NCBI GenBank assembly: GCA_002492415.1
Contig: DKYK01000017.1
Location: 1 to 30,770, forward strand
Reading direction: 5' to 3'
DNA: 30,770 bases
Origin: Christensenella sp. UBA7102
GTDB taxonomy: Bacteria > Bacillota > Clostridia > Christensenellales > UBA1750
How positions within the stretch are numbered: the first letter of the stretch is position 1; each line of letters starts with the position of its first letter. Both the position numbers and the translations under genes were made by a program. Shown here in pieces: positions 7,091 to 15,157 of the stretch. Under the pieces are notes generated by a model. It was not told where the DNA came from, searched no databases, and was given only the letters and a program-made list of their open reading frames with translations.

Positions 7091-8221
7091 ATGAACTACA
7101 AAGCCGATGATTTTGACTATGAAGCAGAATACCAACGCCTCAGAAAGGGCGTGGCGCGCGCGAACATACTGCTGCTGGGCGCATCGGGCGCGGGCAAGAG
7201 TTCCGTCGTCAACCATGTGTTTGGCCAGGAGATGACGCAGGCAGGCGCGGGGCGGCCCGTCACGCGCGGCGTCATTCCCTGCTTCAGCGACGATATGCCC
7301 ATCGTGCTCTACGATACCGAGGGCTACACCGCAGGAGAGCAGCGCACGGAGGACTTTGCACGCGGCATGCTCGCCTTTATCGATCGCCTGTCCGCCGAGC
7401 GGCCGGATGACCTCTCCGCCCGCATCCATGTGGCCTGGTTCTGTCTCTCCCTGGCCGCAAAGCGCGTGACGGACACCGATGTGCGCCTGGTGCGCGCGCT
7501 TGGAGAGCGCGGTATCCCCGTGTGTTTGGTACTGACGCATGCAGACGCGCTGGACGTACAGGAACTGGACGCGATGCAGCGTACGCTTTCTGATCTTCTG
7601 CCCGATGTTCCCCAATTTCTCACCTGCGCGCTGCCCGAGCTGCAGGAAGCGCTGCGCGGGGTGCTGCAATGGGACGAGCTGCTCTCCTGGTCGCTGGACA
7701 GCCTGGAGCCTTCACTGCGCGAGGGCTTCATCTCAGCGCTGCATCTGGAGCTGGACCGCAAGAAAAAGCTGGTGATGGGTTCCATCGTGCCGCGCTACAC
7801 CGCGGGCGCTGCGGCCATCGGCGCGGCGCCGCTCTCCTTTTCCGACGCGGTGCTGCTCGTGCCGCTGCAGACCACCATGACGCTGCACATACTAAATGTA
7901 TATGGCATCGAAAAAATCTCTCAGCCCATCAGCGGATTGGTGGGTTCCATGCTGATGACGCAGGTGGGTAAGAGCACCGCCGCGGGGCTGCTCAAGCTGA
8001 TTCCAGGCATAGGCTCTCTGCTGGGCGGCGCCGTGACAGCCACCGTCGCGGGGATGCTGACGGGCGCGCTGGGCTACGCCATCTGCGAACTTTCGCATCT
8101 GTACGCCTACAAGGTGCTGGTGGAGCACGAAAATCTGAGCGCCATCGACTGGTTCGACCCCAAGCAGGTGGAGCGGTTGATGCGTGAGTACATCGCCCGT
8201 CAGAAAAATGGCAAAAAATGA
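7091..8221 (+). CDS. Era/YeeP-like GTPase with C-terminal DUF697-type membrane domain
   Basis: The 376-residue protein has a clear G domain: P-loop GASGAGKS at 30-37, a switch I region around GRPVTRG, DTEG at 75-78 (G3), and THAD at 149-152 (G4). The C-terminal third is hydrophobic, with SFSDAVLLVPLQTTM and KLIPGIGSLLGGAVTATVAG, resembling the DUF697 domain found behind YeeP/YcjX-like GTPases. A peripheral or integral inner-membrane role is likely; the cargo or effector is unknown. The ATG at 7091 has AAGGAG 8 nt upstream. The in-frame extension back to 7004 lacks a ribosome site. It forms a unit with the next two genes (27-nt gap to the second GTPase). Confidence 0.82.
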   Translation: MNYKADDFDYEAEYQRLRKGVARANILLLGASGAGKSSVVNHVFGQEMTQAGAGRPVTRGVIPCFSDDMPIVLYDTEGYTAGEQRTEDFARGMLAFIDRLSAERPDDLSARIHVAWFCLSLAAKRVTDTDVRLVRALGERGIPVCLVLTHADALDVQELDAMQRTLSDLLPDVPQFLTCALPELQEALRGVLQWDELLSWSLDSLEPSLREGFISALHLELDRKKKLVMGSIVPRYTAGAAAIGAAPLSFSDAVLLVPLQTTMTLHILNVYGIEKISQPISGLVGSMLMTQVGKSTAAGLLKLIPGIGSLLGGAVTATVAGMLTGALGYAICELSHLYAYKVLVEHENLSAIDWFDPKQVERLMREYIARQKNGKK

Positions 8222-8248
8222 TGCGGTTTCCGCTCATGAGGTGCTTTG

Positions 8249-9409
8249 ATGAAGGATTTTGAAGTCAACATACTGGTCGCGGGCCGCACGGGCTGCGGCA
8301 AGAGCGCGTTCGTCAACTATCTGTACGGCGCGCCGGTGCGAAATACGGGCGCGGGTCGCCCCATCACGGAGCGCGGCCTGTTCTGCGAGCGTCTGGCGCT
8401 TTCCGACGGCATCGTGCTCAACGTACACGACGCCTGGGGCATGGAGCCAGACCGCGCCGGGGAATGGGAGGCGCTGCTGCTGGACGAAATGGAGCGGCGC
8501 GCGCACGGCGGCGTGGAGGATTGGTTTCACACCGTGTTTTACTGCTTTTCCGTCGCTTCCGCCCGCGCGGAGGAATGTGAGCTGCTTCTGCTGCGTAGCC
8601 TGATGCAACAGGGCTGTCAGGTGCTGGCGGTGCTGACTCACTGCGACGCGCCATACGCGCCCGAGGCCGCGCAGGTCCTGCGGCGCGCGCTGACGGAGAG
8701 CTGCGGCATGGATGCGCGGGATGTGCTCGAGGTCTGTTCGGTGGAAAAAACGCTGCTCACCGGGCAGACGGTGCGCCCCTTCGGCCGCGAACGCGTGATT
8801 GCGCGGCTGCGGGAAGGGTTGTGGCCCTCCCTGCGCGCGCGCTGCCTTGCAATCCTGCGCGCACAGGCGGAGGAAGAGGCCGCGCGCTGGTACGCAGCGG
8901 GCGAGGCGCTGATCGCGCGCAGGGTGCGCCTTTTCAACATGCTCAGCCCGTCGCTCGCGCGCGAACTGGCCACCGCACTCAATGGCACCGCGCAGGACGT
9001 GATGGCTGCCATGCGGCGCCGCGCAACCGCGCTGCTTTCCGGGTGTCTGGACGCCTATGGCTGCCTGATGCACCTATACGGCACGCCGGGCGTGCGCGTG
9101 CTTGCGCCGGAGCTGCCTGCCGCAGCGCCGCTGTGCTGCGAACTGACCGCGTCCGAGCGCAACGCTTATGCCTTTACCGCCGCGCTGCTGGCGCTCATCC
9201 CCGTCTATAACCTGACGGTTCCCTACCGGACGCTGCGCGCGCGCCGGGGCGAGATCACGCTGCAGCTGATGAAGCAGCGGCTGAGCATGCAGGAGCAGCT
9301 GCGGCTGTACCTTGCCGACGTTGAGCGCACTTTGCTCGCGCTGCGCACAGAGGAAAACAATGAAATGGAGGTACCTGCACGAAAAAGCTGTTCATCCTGC
9401 TGGTTCTGA
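8249..9409 (+). CDS. second, divergent GTPase paralogue of the tandem pair
   Basis: The 386-residue protein keeps the P-loop GRTGCGKS (12-19), a GAGRPITERG segment shared with its neighbour, a G3-like DAWG (61-64) and THCD (130-133, G4). Beyond residue 170 it diverges: a long, arginine- and alanine-rich helical region, then one hydrophobic stretch (NAYAFTAALLALIPVYNLTV) and a C-terminal coiled-coil-like tail (LQLMKQRLSMQEQLRLYLADVERTL). This helical stalk is reminiscent of dynamin-like proteins but no family is recognised. The ATG at 8249 follows GAGGTG at a good distance; TTG at 8246 is in frame but less likely. Its last 31 bp overlap the start of the lipoprotein gene, so the C-terminal MEVPARKSCSSCWF reads through that gene's ribosome site. 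Confidence 0.75.
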   Translation: MKDFEVNILVAGRTGCGKSAFVNYLYGAPVRNTGAGRPITERGLFCERLALSDGIVLNVHDAWGMEPDRAGEWEALLLDEMERRAHGGVEDWFHTVFYCFSVASARAEECELLLLRSLMQQGCQVLAVLTHCDAPYAPEAAQVLRRALTESCGMDARDVLEVCSVEKTLLTGQTVRPFGRERVIARLREGLWPSLRARCLAILRAQAEEEAARWYAAGEALIARRVRLFNMLSPSLARELATALNGTAQDVMAAMRRRATALLSGCLDAYGCLMHLYGTPGVRVLAPELPAAAPLCCELTASERNAYAFTAALLALIPVYNLTVPYRTLRARRGEITLQLMKQRLSMQEQLRLYLADVERTLLALRTEENNEMEVPARKSCSSCWF

Positions 9410-10038
9410 CCGTTCTGCTGCTCACCGCCTGCGCAGCGCCCACCGTCACGCCCGCTGCGACCGCGCAGCCCGATGCCGAACCCACCCAGGAGCCCGCTGC
9501 CGTGCCGGAGTCGCCTGCGGCTTCCGAGGAGCCGGACGCATTCACGCGGGACGTGCCGATGCACATCCACGAGGGCCTGCTGGTCACGCTGCGGATGCAC
9601 GGCAGGCATCTGGAGACGGGCGACGGCTACGTGCGCATCGAAGTGCTGGGCGAGGACGGCGCGCTTGTGCAAAACCTCTCCATAGCGGATGCCATCCGCA
9701 GCCAGTGGGGCGACGGCGCGCCCGGCGACTCCACCGAGTTTGCGGCCGGCCAGGACGGCTACGCGATGATGGACGTGAACTTTGACGGCATGTGCGATCT
9801 CGCGCTGGACGGCTGGATGACTGCCGGCGCCAACCTGCCGCGCTACTACTGGGTGTGGGACGACGCCGCACAGCGGTTCGTCTATTCCTTCTGCCTGAGC
9901 AACGTAGAAGTGGATAAAGTCAACCAGCTGCTCATCACCGAGGAACGCGAGAGCGCCGCGGTCACCGTCACCACAGTCTACCAGTGGCAGAACGGCGCGC
10001 TCTGCCCGATTTCGCGCACGGAAAACGAGGGGTCCTGA
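9379..10038 (+). CDS. putative lipoprotein with ACG initiation codon
   Basis: In this frame the TGA stop at 9361 is followed by no ATG, GTG or TTG before a perfect lipoprotein signal peptide: KKLFILLVLTVLLLTAC, with lipobox LTAC and Cys18. An ideal Shine-Dalgarno GGAGGT (9367-9372) sits 6 nt before an ACG codon at 9379, exactly where M-KK should begin. The mature part starts with a Pro/Ala/Glu-rich linker, then a folded domain of about 160 residues including MDVNFDGMCDLAL, a D-x-N-x-D calcium-type loop like those of FG-GAP/XAC2610-like proteins. Function is unknown; location is the outer face of the membrane. It overlaps the upstream GTPase by 31 bp, so the two are probably translationally coupled. 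Confidence 0.72.
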   Translation, partial: TKKLFILLVLTVLLLTACAAPTVTPAATAQPDAEPTQEPAAVPESPAASEEPDAFTRDVPMHIHEGLLVTLRMHGRHLETGDGYVRIEVLGEDGALVQNLSIADAIRSQWGDGAPGDSTEFAAGQDGYAMMDVNFDGMCDLALDGWMTAGANLPRYYWVWDDAAQRFVYSFCLSNVEVDKVNQLLITEERESAAVTVTTVYQWQNGALCPISRTENEGS

Positions 10039-10098
10039 TGCGCGAAAAACTTCTGCGCGCTTTTCCGCGCGCTGACTGTGGTGTTTTGGCTGCGGGCG

Positions 10099-10107
10099 TG
10101 GTATACT
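10099..10107 (+). promoter_or_regulatory. extended -10 promoter of asnS
   Basis: TGGTATACT is an extended -10 element (TG-N-TATACT) about 39 bp before asnS; no good -35 element is visible. A short GCGCG/CGCGC hairpin without a U-tract precedes it (about 10055-10071). Confidence 0.55.
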
Positions 10108-10145
10108 AAACAGAAGTGGAATCATTACATTGGAGGAGAATCCCT

Positions 10146-11537
10146 ATGCACAAGACGACAATCCGAACGCTCTACCGGCAGACCCCTGCGGACGGCAGCG
10201 TTGTGACGGTATACGGCTGGGTGCGCACTGTGCGCGACAGCAAGACCTTTGGCTTCATTGAGCTCAACGACGGTACCTTCTTTAAGAACCTGCAAGTGGT
10301 GCTGGTGGACGGCCGGCTGCCCAACTTCAAGGATGCGGTAAAGCTCACCGTGGGCACCGCGGTCAAGGTCACGGGCGTGCTGGAGCTGACCCCCAACATG
10401 AAGCAGCCCTTTGAGATCAAGGCGGACGCGCTGAGCGTGGAGGGCGCCTGTCCGTCGGACTACCCGCTGCAGAAGAAGCGCCACAGCCCGGAGTTCCTGC
10501 GCACCATCGCGCATCTGCGTCCGCGCACGAACCTCTACTCGGCGGTATTCCGCATCCGCTCGCTGGCGGCGCACGCCATCCACTGCTTCTTCCAGGAGCA
10601 GGACTTTGTCTACGTCCACACTCCGCTGATCACCGCCTCGGACTGCGAGGGCGCGGGCGAGATGTTCCGCGTCACCACGCTGGACGCCGGAAACCCGCCC
10701 CGCAAGGAGGACGGCAGCGTGGACTTTAACCAGGACTTTTTCGGCAAGCCCGCCAACCTGACGGTGTCCGGCCAGCTCAACTGCGAGTGCTTCGCGCTGG
10801 CCTTCCAGAACGTATACACCTTCGGCCCCACCTTCCGCGCCGAGAACAGCAACACCCCGCGCCACGCGGCGGAATTCTGGATGATCGAGCCGGAAATCGC
10901 GTTTGCCGACCTGACGGACGACATGGATCTGGCCGAAAGCATGGTCAAGTACATCATCAAGTATGTGCTCGAGCACGCGCCTGAGGAGATCGACTTCCTC
11001 AACAGCTTCGTGGATAAGGGGCTCAAGGCCCGTCTTGAGCACGTGGCAAACGCCGACTTTGCGCGCGTGACCTACACCGAGGCCGTCAAGATTCTGGAGA
11101 AGAACAACGACAACTTTGACTTCAAGGCCTACTGGGGCTGCGATCTGCAGACCGAGCACGAGCGCTATCTGTCTGAGACGACGTTCGGCCGCCCGGTGTT
11201 CGTCACCGACTACCCCAAGGAGATCAAAGCCTTCTATATGCGCCTGAACGACGACGGCAAGACCGTCGCGGCCTCCGACCTGCTGGTGCCCGGCATCGGC
11301 GAGCTGATTGGCGGCTCGCAGCGCGAGGAGCGCTACGACGTGCTGCTGAACCGCATCCACGAGCTGGGGCTCAGGGAGGAGGACTACAGCTGGTACCTCG
11401 ACCTGCGCAAGTTTGGCGGCGTCAAGCACGCGGGCTTTGGCATCGGCTTTGAGCGCCTCATCATGTATTTGACGGGCGTATCCAACATCCGCGACGTGCT
11501 GCCCTTCCCCAGAACCGCAAGGAACGCAGACTTCTAA
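10146..11537 (+). CDS. asnS: asparaginyl-tRNA synthetase
   Basis: This class II synthetase charges tRNA-Asn with asparagine in the cytosol. The 463 residues match the bacterial AsnRS length (about 466). The N-terminal OB-fold anticodon-binding domain is visible in VVTVYGWVRTVRDSKTFGFIELNDG. The catalytic core has motif 2 in the FGPTFRAENSNTPRHAAEFWMIEPE segment and the class II motif 3 in AGFGIGFERLIMYLTG, ending IRDVLPFPRTARNADF, which is characteristic of AsnRS rather than AspRS. The start ATG at 10146 follows GGAGGAG. It is probably co-transcribed with the decarboxylase beta subunit 38 nt downstream. Confidence 0.97.
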   Translation: MHKTTIRTLYRQTPADGSVVTVYGWVRTVRDSKTFGFIELNDGTFFKNLQVVLVDGRLPNFKDAVKLTVGTAVKVTGVLELTPNMKQPFEIKADALSVEGACPSDYPLQKKRHSPEFLRTIAHLRPRTNLYSAVFRIRSLAAHAIHCFFQEQDFVYVHTPLITASDCEGAGEMFRVTTLDAGNPPRKEDGSVDFNQDFFGKPANLTVSGQLNCECFALAFQNVYTFGPTFRAENSNTPRHAAEFWMIEPEIAFADLTDDMDLAESMVKYIIKYVLEHAPEEIDFLNSFVDKGLKARLEHVANADFARVTYTEAVKILEKNNDNFDFKAYWGCDLQTEHERYLSETTFGRPVFVTDYPKEIKAFYMRLNDDGKTVAASDLLVPGIGELIGGSQREERYDVLLNRIHELGLREEDYSWYLDLRKFGGVKHAGFGIGFERLIMYLTGVSNIRDVLPFPRTARNADF

Positions 11538-11575
11538 GAAACCGATTGAATTTACATGAAAAAGGAGCGATCAAT

Positions 11576-12685
11576 TTGGACGACCTGTTCCTGCTGTTTG
11601 GCAACCTGCAAAATCTGCTGGACTGGCGCATCCCCGTCATGTGGGCCATCGGCGCGCTGCTGATCTATCTGGCCATCAAAAAAGACATGGAACCCACGCT
11701 GCTGCTGCCCATCGGCTTTGGCGCGATTCTGGTCAATATCCCCAACGCCGACCTGGTCGGCCCTGAGGGCGCGCTGACCACGCTGTTCAACGCCGGCATC
11801 GCCAATGAGCTCTTCCCGCTGATTCTGTTCATCGGCATCGGCGCGATGATCGACTTTGGCCCGCTGCTGTCCAATCCCAAGCTGATGCTCTTCGGCGCGG
11901 CGGCGCAGCTCGGCATCTTCTTTACGCTGTGCATGGCTTCCATGTTCTTTGATCTCAACGATGCGGCTTCCATCGCCGTCATCGGCGCGGCGGACGGTCC
12001 CACCTCCATCGTGGTGGCCCAGCAGCTGGGCTCCAAATATCTGGGCGCCATCATGGTGGCGGCCTACTCCTACATGGCGCTGGTGCCCATCATCCAGCCG
12101 CCCATCATCCGACTGCTGACCACCCGCAAGGAACGACTCATCCGCATGCCGTACGAACCCAAGGCAGTGTCCAAGACCACGCGCATCCTCTTCCCCATTC
12201 TCATCACCGTCATCGCGGCGGCGGTCGCGCCGTCGGCTGCGTCGCTGGTTGGCTTCCTGATGTTCGGCAACCTCATCCGCGAGTGCGGCGTGCTGAATTC
12301 TCTGTCCGAAACCGCGCAGAAGGTGCTGGCGAACCTGGTGACCATCTTCCTGGGCCTCACCATTGCGCTGCGCATGCAGGCCGCGGAATTCCTGACGCTC
12401 AATACGCTGCTCATCCTGGGCCTGGGCCTTGTGGCCTTTGTGATGGATACCGCGGGCGGCGTGTTGTTCGCCAAGTTCCTCAACCTCTTCCTCAAGAAGA
12501 AGATCAACCCCATGATCGGCGCGGCGGGCATCTCCGCCTTTCCCATGTCCGGCCGCATTGTGCACAAGATGGGGCTGAAGGAAGATCCGCAGAACTTCCT
12601 GCTGATGCACTCCATCGGCGTAAATGTGTCGGGCCAGATCGCCTCGGTCATCGCCGGCGGTCTGATTCTGTCGTTCTTCGGCTAA
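11576..12685 (+). CDS. sodium-translocating decarboxylase beta subunit (OadB/MmdB/GcdB type)
   Basis: The beta subunit is the membrane channel of biotin-dependent Na+ pumps; it decarboxylates carboxybiotin and couples this to Na+ export. The 369-residue protein is almost entirely hydrophobic, with about nine to eleven spans. It carries the hallmark AADGPTSIVVAQQLGS (Asp140, corresponding to the essential Asp203 of Klebsiella OadB), AAYSYMALVPIIQPPI, and the C-terminal SIGVNVSGQIASVIAGG with the conserved Asn and Ser. The start is TTG at 11576, chosen because AAAGGAG lies 8 nt upstream and the length fits; a TTG at 11546 has no ribosome site. The alpha subunit and biotin carrier are not in the window, so the substrate (oxaloacetate, methylmalonyl-CoA or glutaconyl-CoA) is undecided. 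Confidence 0.93.
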   Translation: MDDLFLLFGNLQNLLDWRIPVMWAIGALLIYLAIKKDMEPTLLLPIGFGAILVNIPNADLVGPEGALTTLFNAGIANELFPLILFIGIGAMIDFGPLLSNPKLMLFGAAAQLGIFFTLCMASMFFDLNDAASIAVIGAADGPTSIVVAQQLGSKYLGAIMVAAYSYMALVPIIQPPIIRLLTTRKERLIRMPYEPKAVSKTTRILFPILITVIAAAVAPSAASLVGFLMFGNLIRECGVLNSLSETAQKVLANLVTIFLGLTIALRMQAAEFLTLNTLLILGLGLVAFVMDTAGGVLFAKFLNLFLKKKINPMIGAAGISAFPMSGRIVHKMGLKEDPQNFLLMHSIGVNVSGQIASVIAGGLILSFFG

Positions 12686-12700
12686 AGGAGGTGCCATACC

Positions 12701-12844
12701 ATGCAGTTTAATCCGATGAATTTCCTCTACAACCTCAAGTACATGGGTCTGGGCATGCTGGGCATCTTTGTGGTGCTGGGCGTCATCATACTCATCACGC
12801 TGGGCCTGGGCAAGCTGTCCGCCGGCGAAAAGGCCAAGGACTAA
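12701..12844 (+). CDS. small single-span protein, probable decarboxylase gamma (OadG-like) subunit
   Basis: A 47-residue reading frame begins 15 nt after the beta-subunit stop, with AGGAGG right behind that stop codon (about 7 nt before ATG). It reads MQFNPMNFLYNLKYMGLGML, one membrane span (GIFVVLGVIILITLGLG), then a charged tail (KLSAGEKAKD). Position, single N-terminal span and polar tail fit the gamma subunit, which anchors alpha to beta in these pumps. It is shorter than typical OadG (about 80 residues) and lacks the C-terminal zinc-binding histidines. It is easily missed because of its size. Confidence 0.72.
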   Translation: MQFNPMNFLYNLKYMGLGMLGIFVVLGVIILITLGLGKLSAGEKAKD

Positions 12845-12859
12845 CGGAAATGATCTTCA

Positions 12860-12890
12860 AAGGGGATGGCCTGTGCCGTCCCCTTGCTTT
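12860..12890 (+). terminator. hairpin between decarboxylase genes and sensor kinase
   Basis: AAGGGGA / TCCCCTT, extended by GGC/GCC after one mismatch, with loop CTGT, is followed by GCTTTG. The U-tract is poor and the kinase start is only 15 nt further, so this may attenuate rather than stop transcription. Confidence 0.45.
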
Positions 12891-12905
12891 GTGCAAGGAG
12901 GAACC

Positions 12906-14417
12906 ATGCAGCGTTCCGCACGCTCCCTCTCCAACCTGAAAAACACACTCCTGACACTGACCATTCTGCTGGGCGCAAGCCTGGTCGGCTTTGCGTTTGA
13001 CGCGCTGGGGCTGCTGGAAATCAACATCTACACCGTGTTCATATTGGGCATTCTGGTCACCGCGGTGGTTACGTCCAGCGTACTGTTCGGGGCGCTCTCT
13101 TGTTTGGGCGGCGTGTTCCTGTTCAATTTTCTGTTTGCCGAGCCGCGCTTTTCGGTAGAGGCCGCCAATTTCGGCTATCCGCTGGACTTTATCATACTGC
13201 TCGTCGTCACGCTGTTGGTCAGCTCGCTCTCGCGCGCCAATGCGCGCATGTCCTTCCGCACGCGCACGCTGCTGGCTACCGATCAGCTGTTGCTCAAGGC
13301 CGCCGGTGCGCAGGAAATCGTCTCCATCGCCGCAGAACAGCTGCTCCGCCTGCTGGGTAGGCCGCTGGTCTATCTTCCCGTGGAGGATGGCGCGCCGGGG
13401 CAGGCCCAGTTCTTTGGCCCGGGCAAACCGCGCAACGCCTTTGATGGGGACGCCGTGCGCTGGGTGATCAGGACGAGCGAAGCTGCAGGCGCACACACTG
13501 CGCTGTTCCCTCAGGCTCAATACGCCTATGCCGCCGTGCGCACCGCTGCACACGCCTTCGGCGTGGTGGGCGTGGAAGGGGGCCGTCGCCCTTTGACGGA
13601 TATGGAGCGCGAGCTGATGCGTTCGCTGCTGAGCGAATGCGCGTTGACGCTGGAGCGCGATCAGATCAACCGTCTGCGCGAGGAAGAATCCGTGCGGGCG
13701 CGCAACGAGCAGCTGCGCGCCACACTGCTGCGCTCCATCTCCCACGATCTGCGCACGCCGCTGACCAGCATATCGGGCAACGCCGCACTGCTCAACGACG
13801 CCGGACGCGATTTGACGGATGCGCAGCGCGCCAAGCTTGCGCGCGACATCCGCGATGACGCCCAGTGGCTGCTGGGCACGGTGGAAAACGTGCTCTCCGT
13901 CACCCGCATGGAAGAGGGGCGCGTGGCGCTGCAGCTGCGGCCCGAGTTGATCGGCGAAGTGTTGTCTGAGGCCATCGCGCGCATGCGCAAGCTGGCCCCC
14001 GATCACACCATCGCGCTGCAGCAGCAGGACGATCTGCTGATGGCGCGCATTGACGCGCAGCTCATCATGCAGGTGACGCTCAATCTGCTGGACAATGCCG
14101 TAAAGTACACCCCCGCGGGGTCGTATATCGAGGTTCGCGCACGTTCGAGCGGAGCACGCGTGGTGGTGGAGGTGGCGGACGACGGCCCCGGCATACCGGA
14201 AGAATACAAAGCGCGCGTGTTTGAAATGTTTTACACCACTTCCTCCGGTTCCATTGACGGCCGCCGTGGTCTGGGGCTGGGGCTCGCGCTGTGCAAAGCC
14301 ATCGTCATTGCGCACGGCGGCGAGATGACCGTGCGGGACAATACGCCTCGCGGCACGGTCTTTGCCTTCACGCTTTGCCAGGAAAGGATTGAAATGCCAT
14401 GTCAGACCATCCGCTGA
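12906..14417 (+). CDS. KdpD-like sensor histidine kinase lacking the N-terminal KdpD/Usp region
   Basis: The 503-residue protein corresponds to the C-terminal half of KdpD. It has four closely spaced membrane spans (a DUF4118-type module, about residues 10-110), a GAF-like sensor region (about 125-250), the phosphoacceptor helix SISHDLRTPLTSISG with His280, and an HATPase domain with LLDNAVKYTP, ADDGPGIP and GLGLGLALCKAI. Canonical KdpD (about 890 residues) has an extra cytosolic KdpD/Usp domain at the N-terminus, absent here. The ATG at 12906 has AAGGAGG 5 nt upstream and no homologous reading exists before it. The last 19 bp overlap the response regulator. Input may be K+, turgor or c-di-AMP as in KdpD, or something else. 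Confidence 0.85.
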   Translation: MQRSARSLSNLKNTLLTLTILLGASLVGFAFDALGLLEINIYTVFILGILVTAVVTSSVLFGALSCLGGVFLFNFLFAEPRFSVEAANFGYPLDFIILLVVTLLVSSLSRANARMSFRTRTLLATDQLLLKAAGAQEIVSIAAEQLLRLLGRPLVYLPVEDGAPGQAQFFGPGKPRNAFDGDAVRWVIRTSEAAGAHTALFPQAQYAYAAVRTAAHAFGVVGVEGGRRPLTDMERELMRSLLSECALTLERDQINRLREEESVRARNEQLRATLLRSISHDLRTPLTSISGNAALLNDAGRDLTDAQRAKLARDIRDDAQWLLGTVENVLSVTRMEEGRVALQLRPELIGEVLSEAIARMRKLAPDHTIALQQQDDLLMARIDAQLIMQVTLNLLDNAVKYTPAGSYIEVRARSSGARVVVEVADDGPGIPEEYKARVFEMFYTTSSGSIDGRRGLGLGLALCKAIVIAHGGEMTVRDNTPRGTVFAFTLCQERIEMPCQTIR

Positions 14418-15097
14418 TTCTCGTCGTGGAAGACGACGGCGCCGTTCAGGACCTGATCGTCACCGCGCTGGAGACGACGCACTCCTATCGCCTGTGTACC
14501 GCCGATACCGGCACGCAGGCCGTCATTGAGGCCGCTACACAGCGGCCCGCCGTCATGCTGCTGGACCTGGGGCTGCCCGATATGGACGGTGTGGAGGTCA
14601 TCTCCAAAGTGCGCGCCTGGTCGGATATGCCCATCATCGTCATCTCCGCCCGCAGCCAGGATGACGACAAAATCGAGGCGCTGGACACCGGTGCGGACGA
14701 CTATCTGACCAAACCCTTTTCGGTGGACGAGCTGCTCGCCCGAATCCGCGGCACACTGCGCCGCCTGCACTATATCAAGGCCTCCGCACAGGATCCCGTA
14801 TTCGTCAACGGCGACTTGACGGTGGATTACAATTCGGGCATTGTGACTCTTTCCGGTAAAGAGCTGCATCTTACGCCGCTGGAATACCGCCTGGTGTGCG
14901 TGCTGTGCCGCAACGTGGGCCGTGTGCTCACCCACACCTATCTTACCCGCGAAATCTGGGGCTCTACGCTGGACAGCGACATCGCCTCGCTGCGCGTATT
15001 CATGGCCACGCTGCGCAAAAAACTGCAGCCCCTGCCCGATTCTCCGCAGTTCATCCAGACCCATGTAGGCATTGGTTACCGCATGATCAAACTCTGA
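14399..15097 (+). CDS. KdpE-like OmpR-family response regulator
   Basis: The 232-residue regulator has a receiver domain with acidic pair EDD (residues 11-13), phosphoacceptor Asp56 in LLDLGLPDMDG, the SAR switch segment and Lys in YLTKPF. A winged-helix DNA-binding domain follows (LTPLEYRLVCVLCRNVGRVLTHTYLTREIWG ... SLRVFMATLRKKL ... HVGIGYRM). It is closest by eye to KdpE. It overlaps the kinase gene by 19 bp, so the two are translationally coupled and almost certainly partners. The usual targets kdpFABC are not in the window. Confidence 0.9.
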   Translation: MSDHPLILVVEDDGAVQDLIVTALETTHSYRLCTADTGTQAVIEAATQRPAVMLLDLGLPDMDGVEVISKVRAWSDMPIIVISARSQDDDKIEALDTGADDYLTKPFSVDELLARIRGTLRRLHYIKASAQDPVFVNGDLTVDYNSGIVTLSGKELHLTPLEYRLVCVLCRNVGRVLTHTYLTREIWGSTLDSDIASLRVFMATLRKKLQPLPDSPQFIQTHVGIGYRMIKL

Positions 15098-15107
15098 TCT
15101 ACTAATA

Positions 15108-15153
15108 ACACAGCGCCCGCGCAGAGTCTCTTCGGCTCCCGCGGGCGCTGTGT
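15108..15153. terminator. bidirectional terminator between kdpE and the SDR operon
   Basis: A perfect 14-bp stem (ACACAGCGCCCGCG / CGCGGGCGCTGTGT) with an 18-nt loop lies between two convergent genes. T-rich sequence (TTTCCCTATTTT) follows on the right; the leftward side has only TTATTAG. It can serve both transcripts. Confidence 0.88.
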
Positions 15154-15157
15154 TTCC

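Noticed and set aside
12795..14315. A 506-codon minus-strand frame opposite the sensor kinase.
   Set aside because: The kinase on the plus strand has all catalytic motifs; the antisense frame has none.
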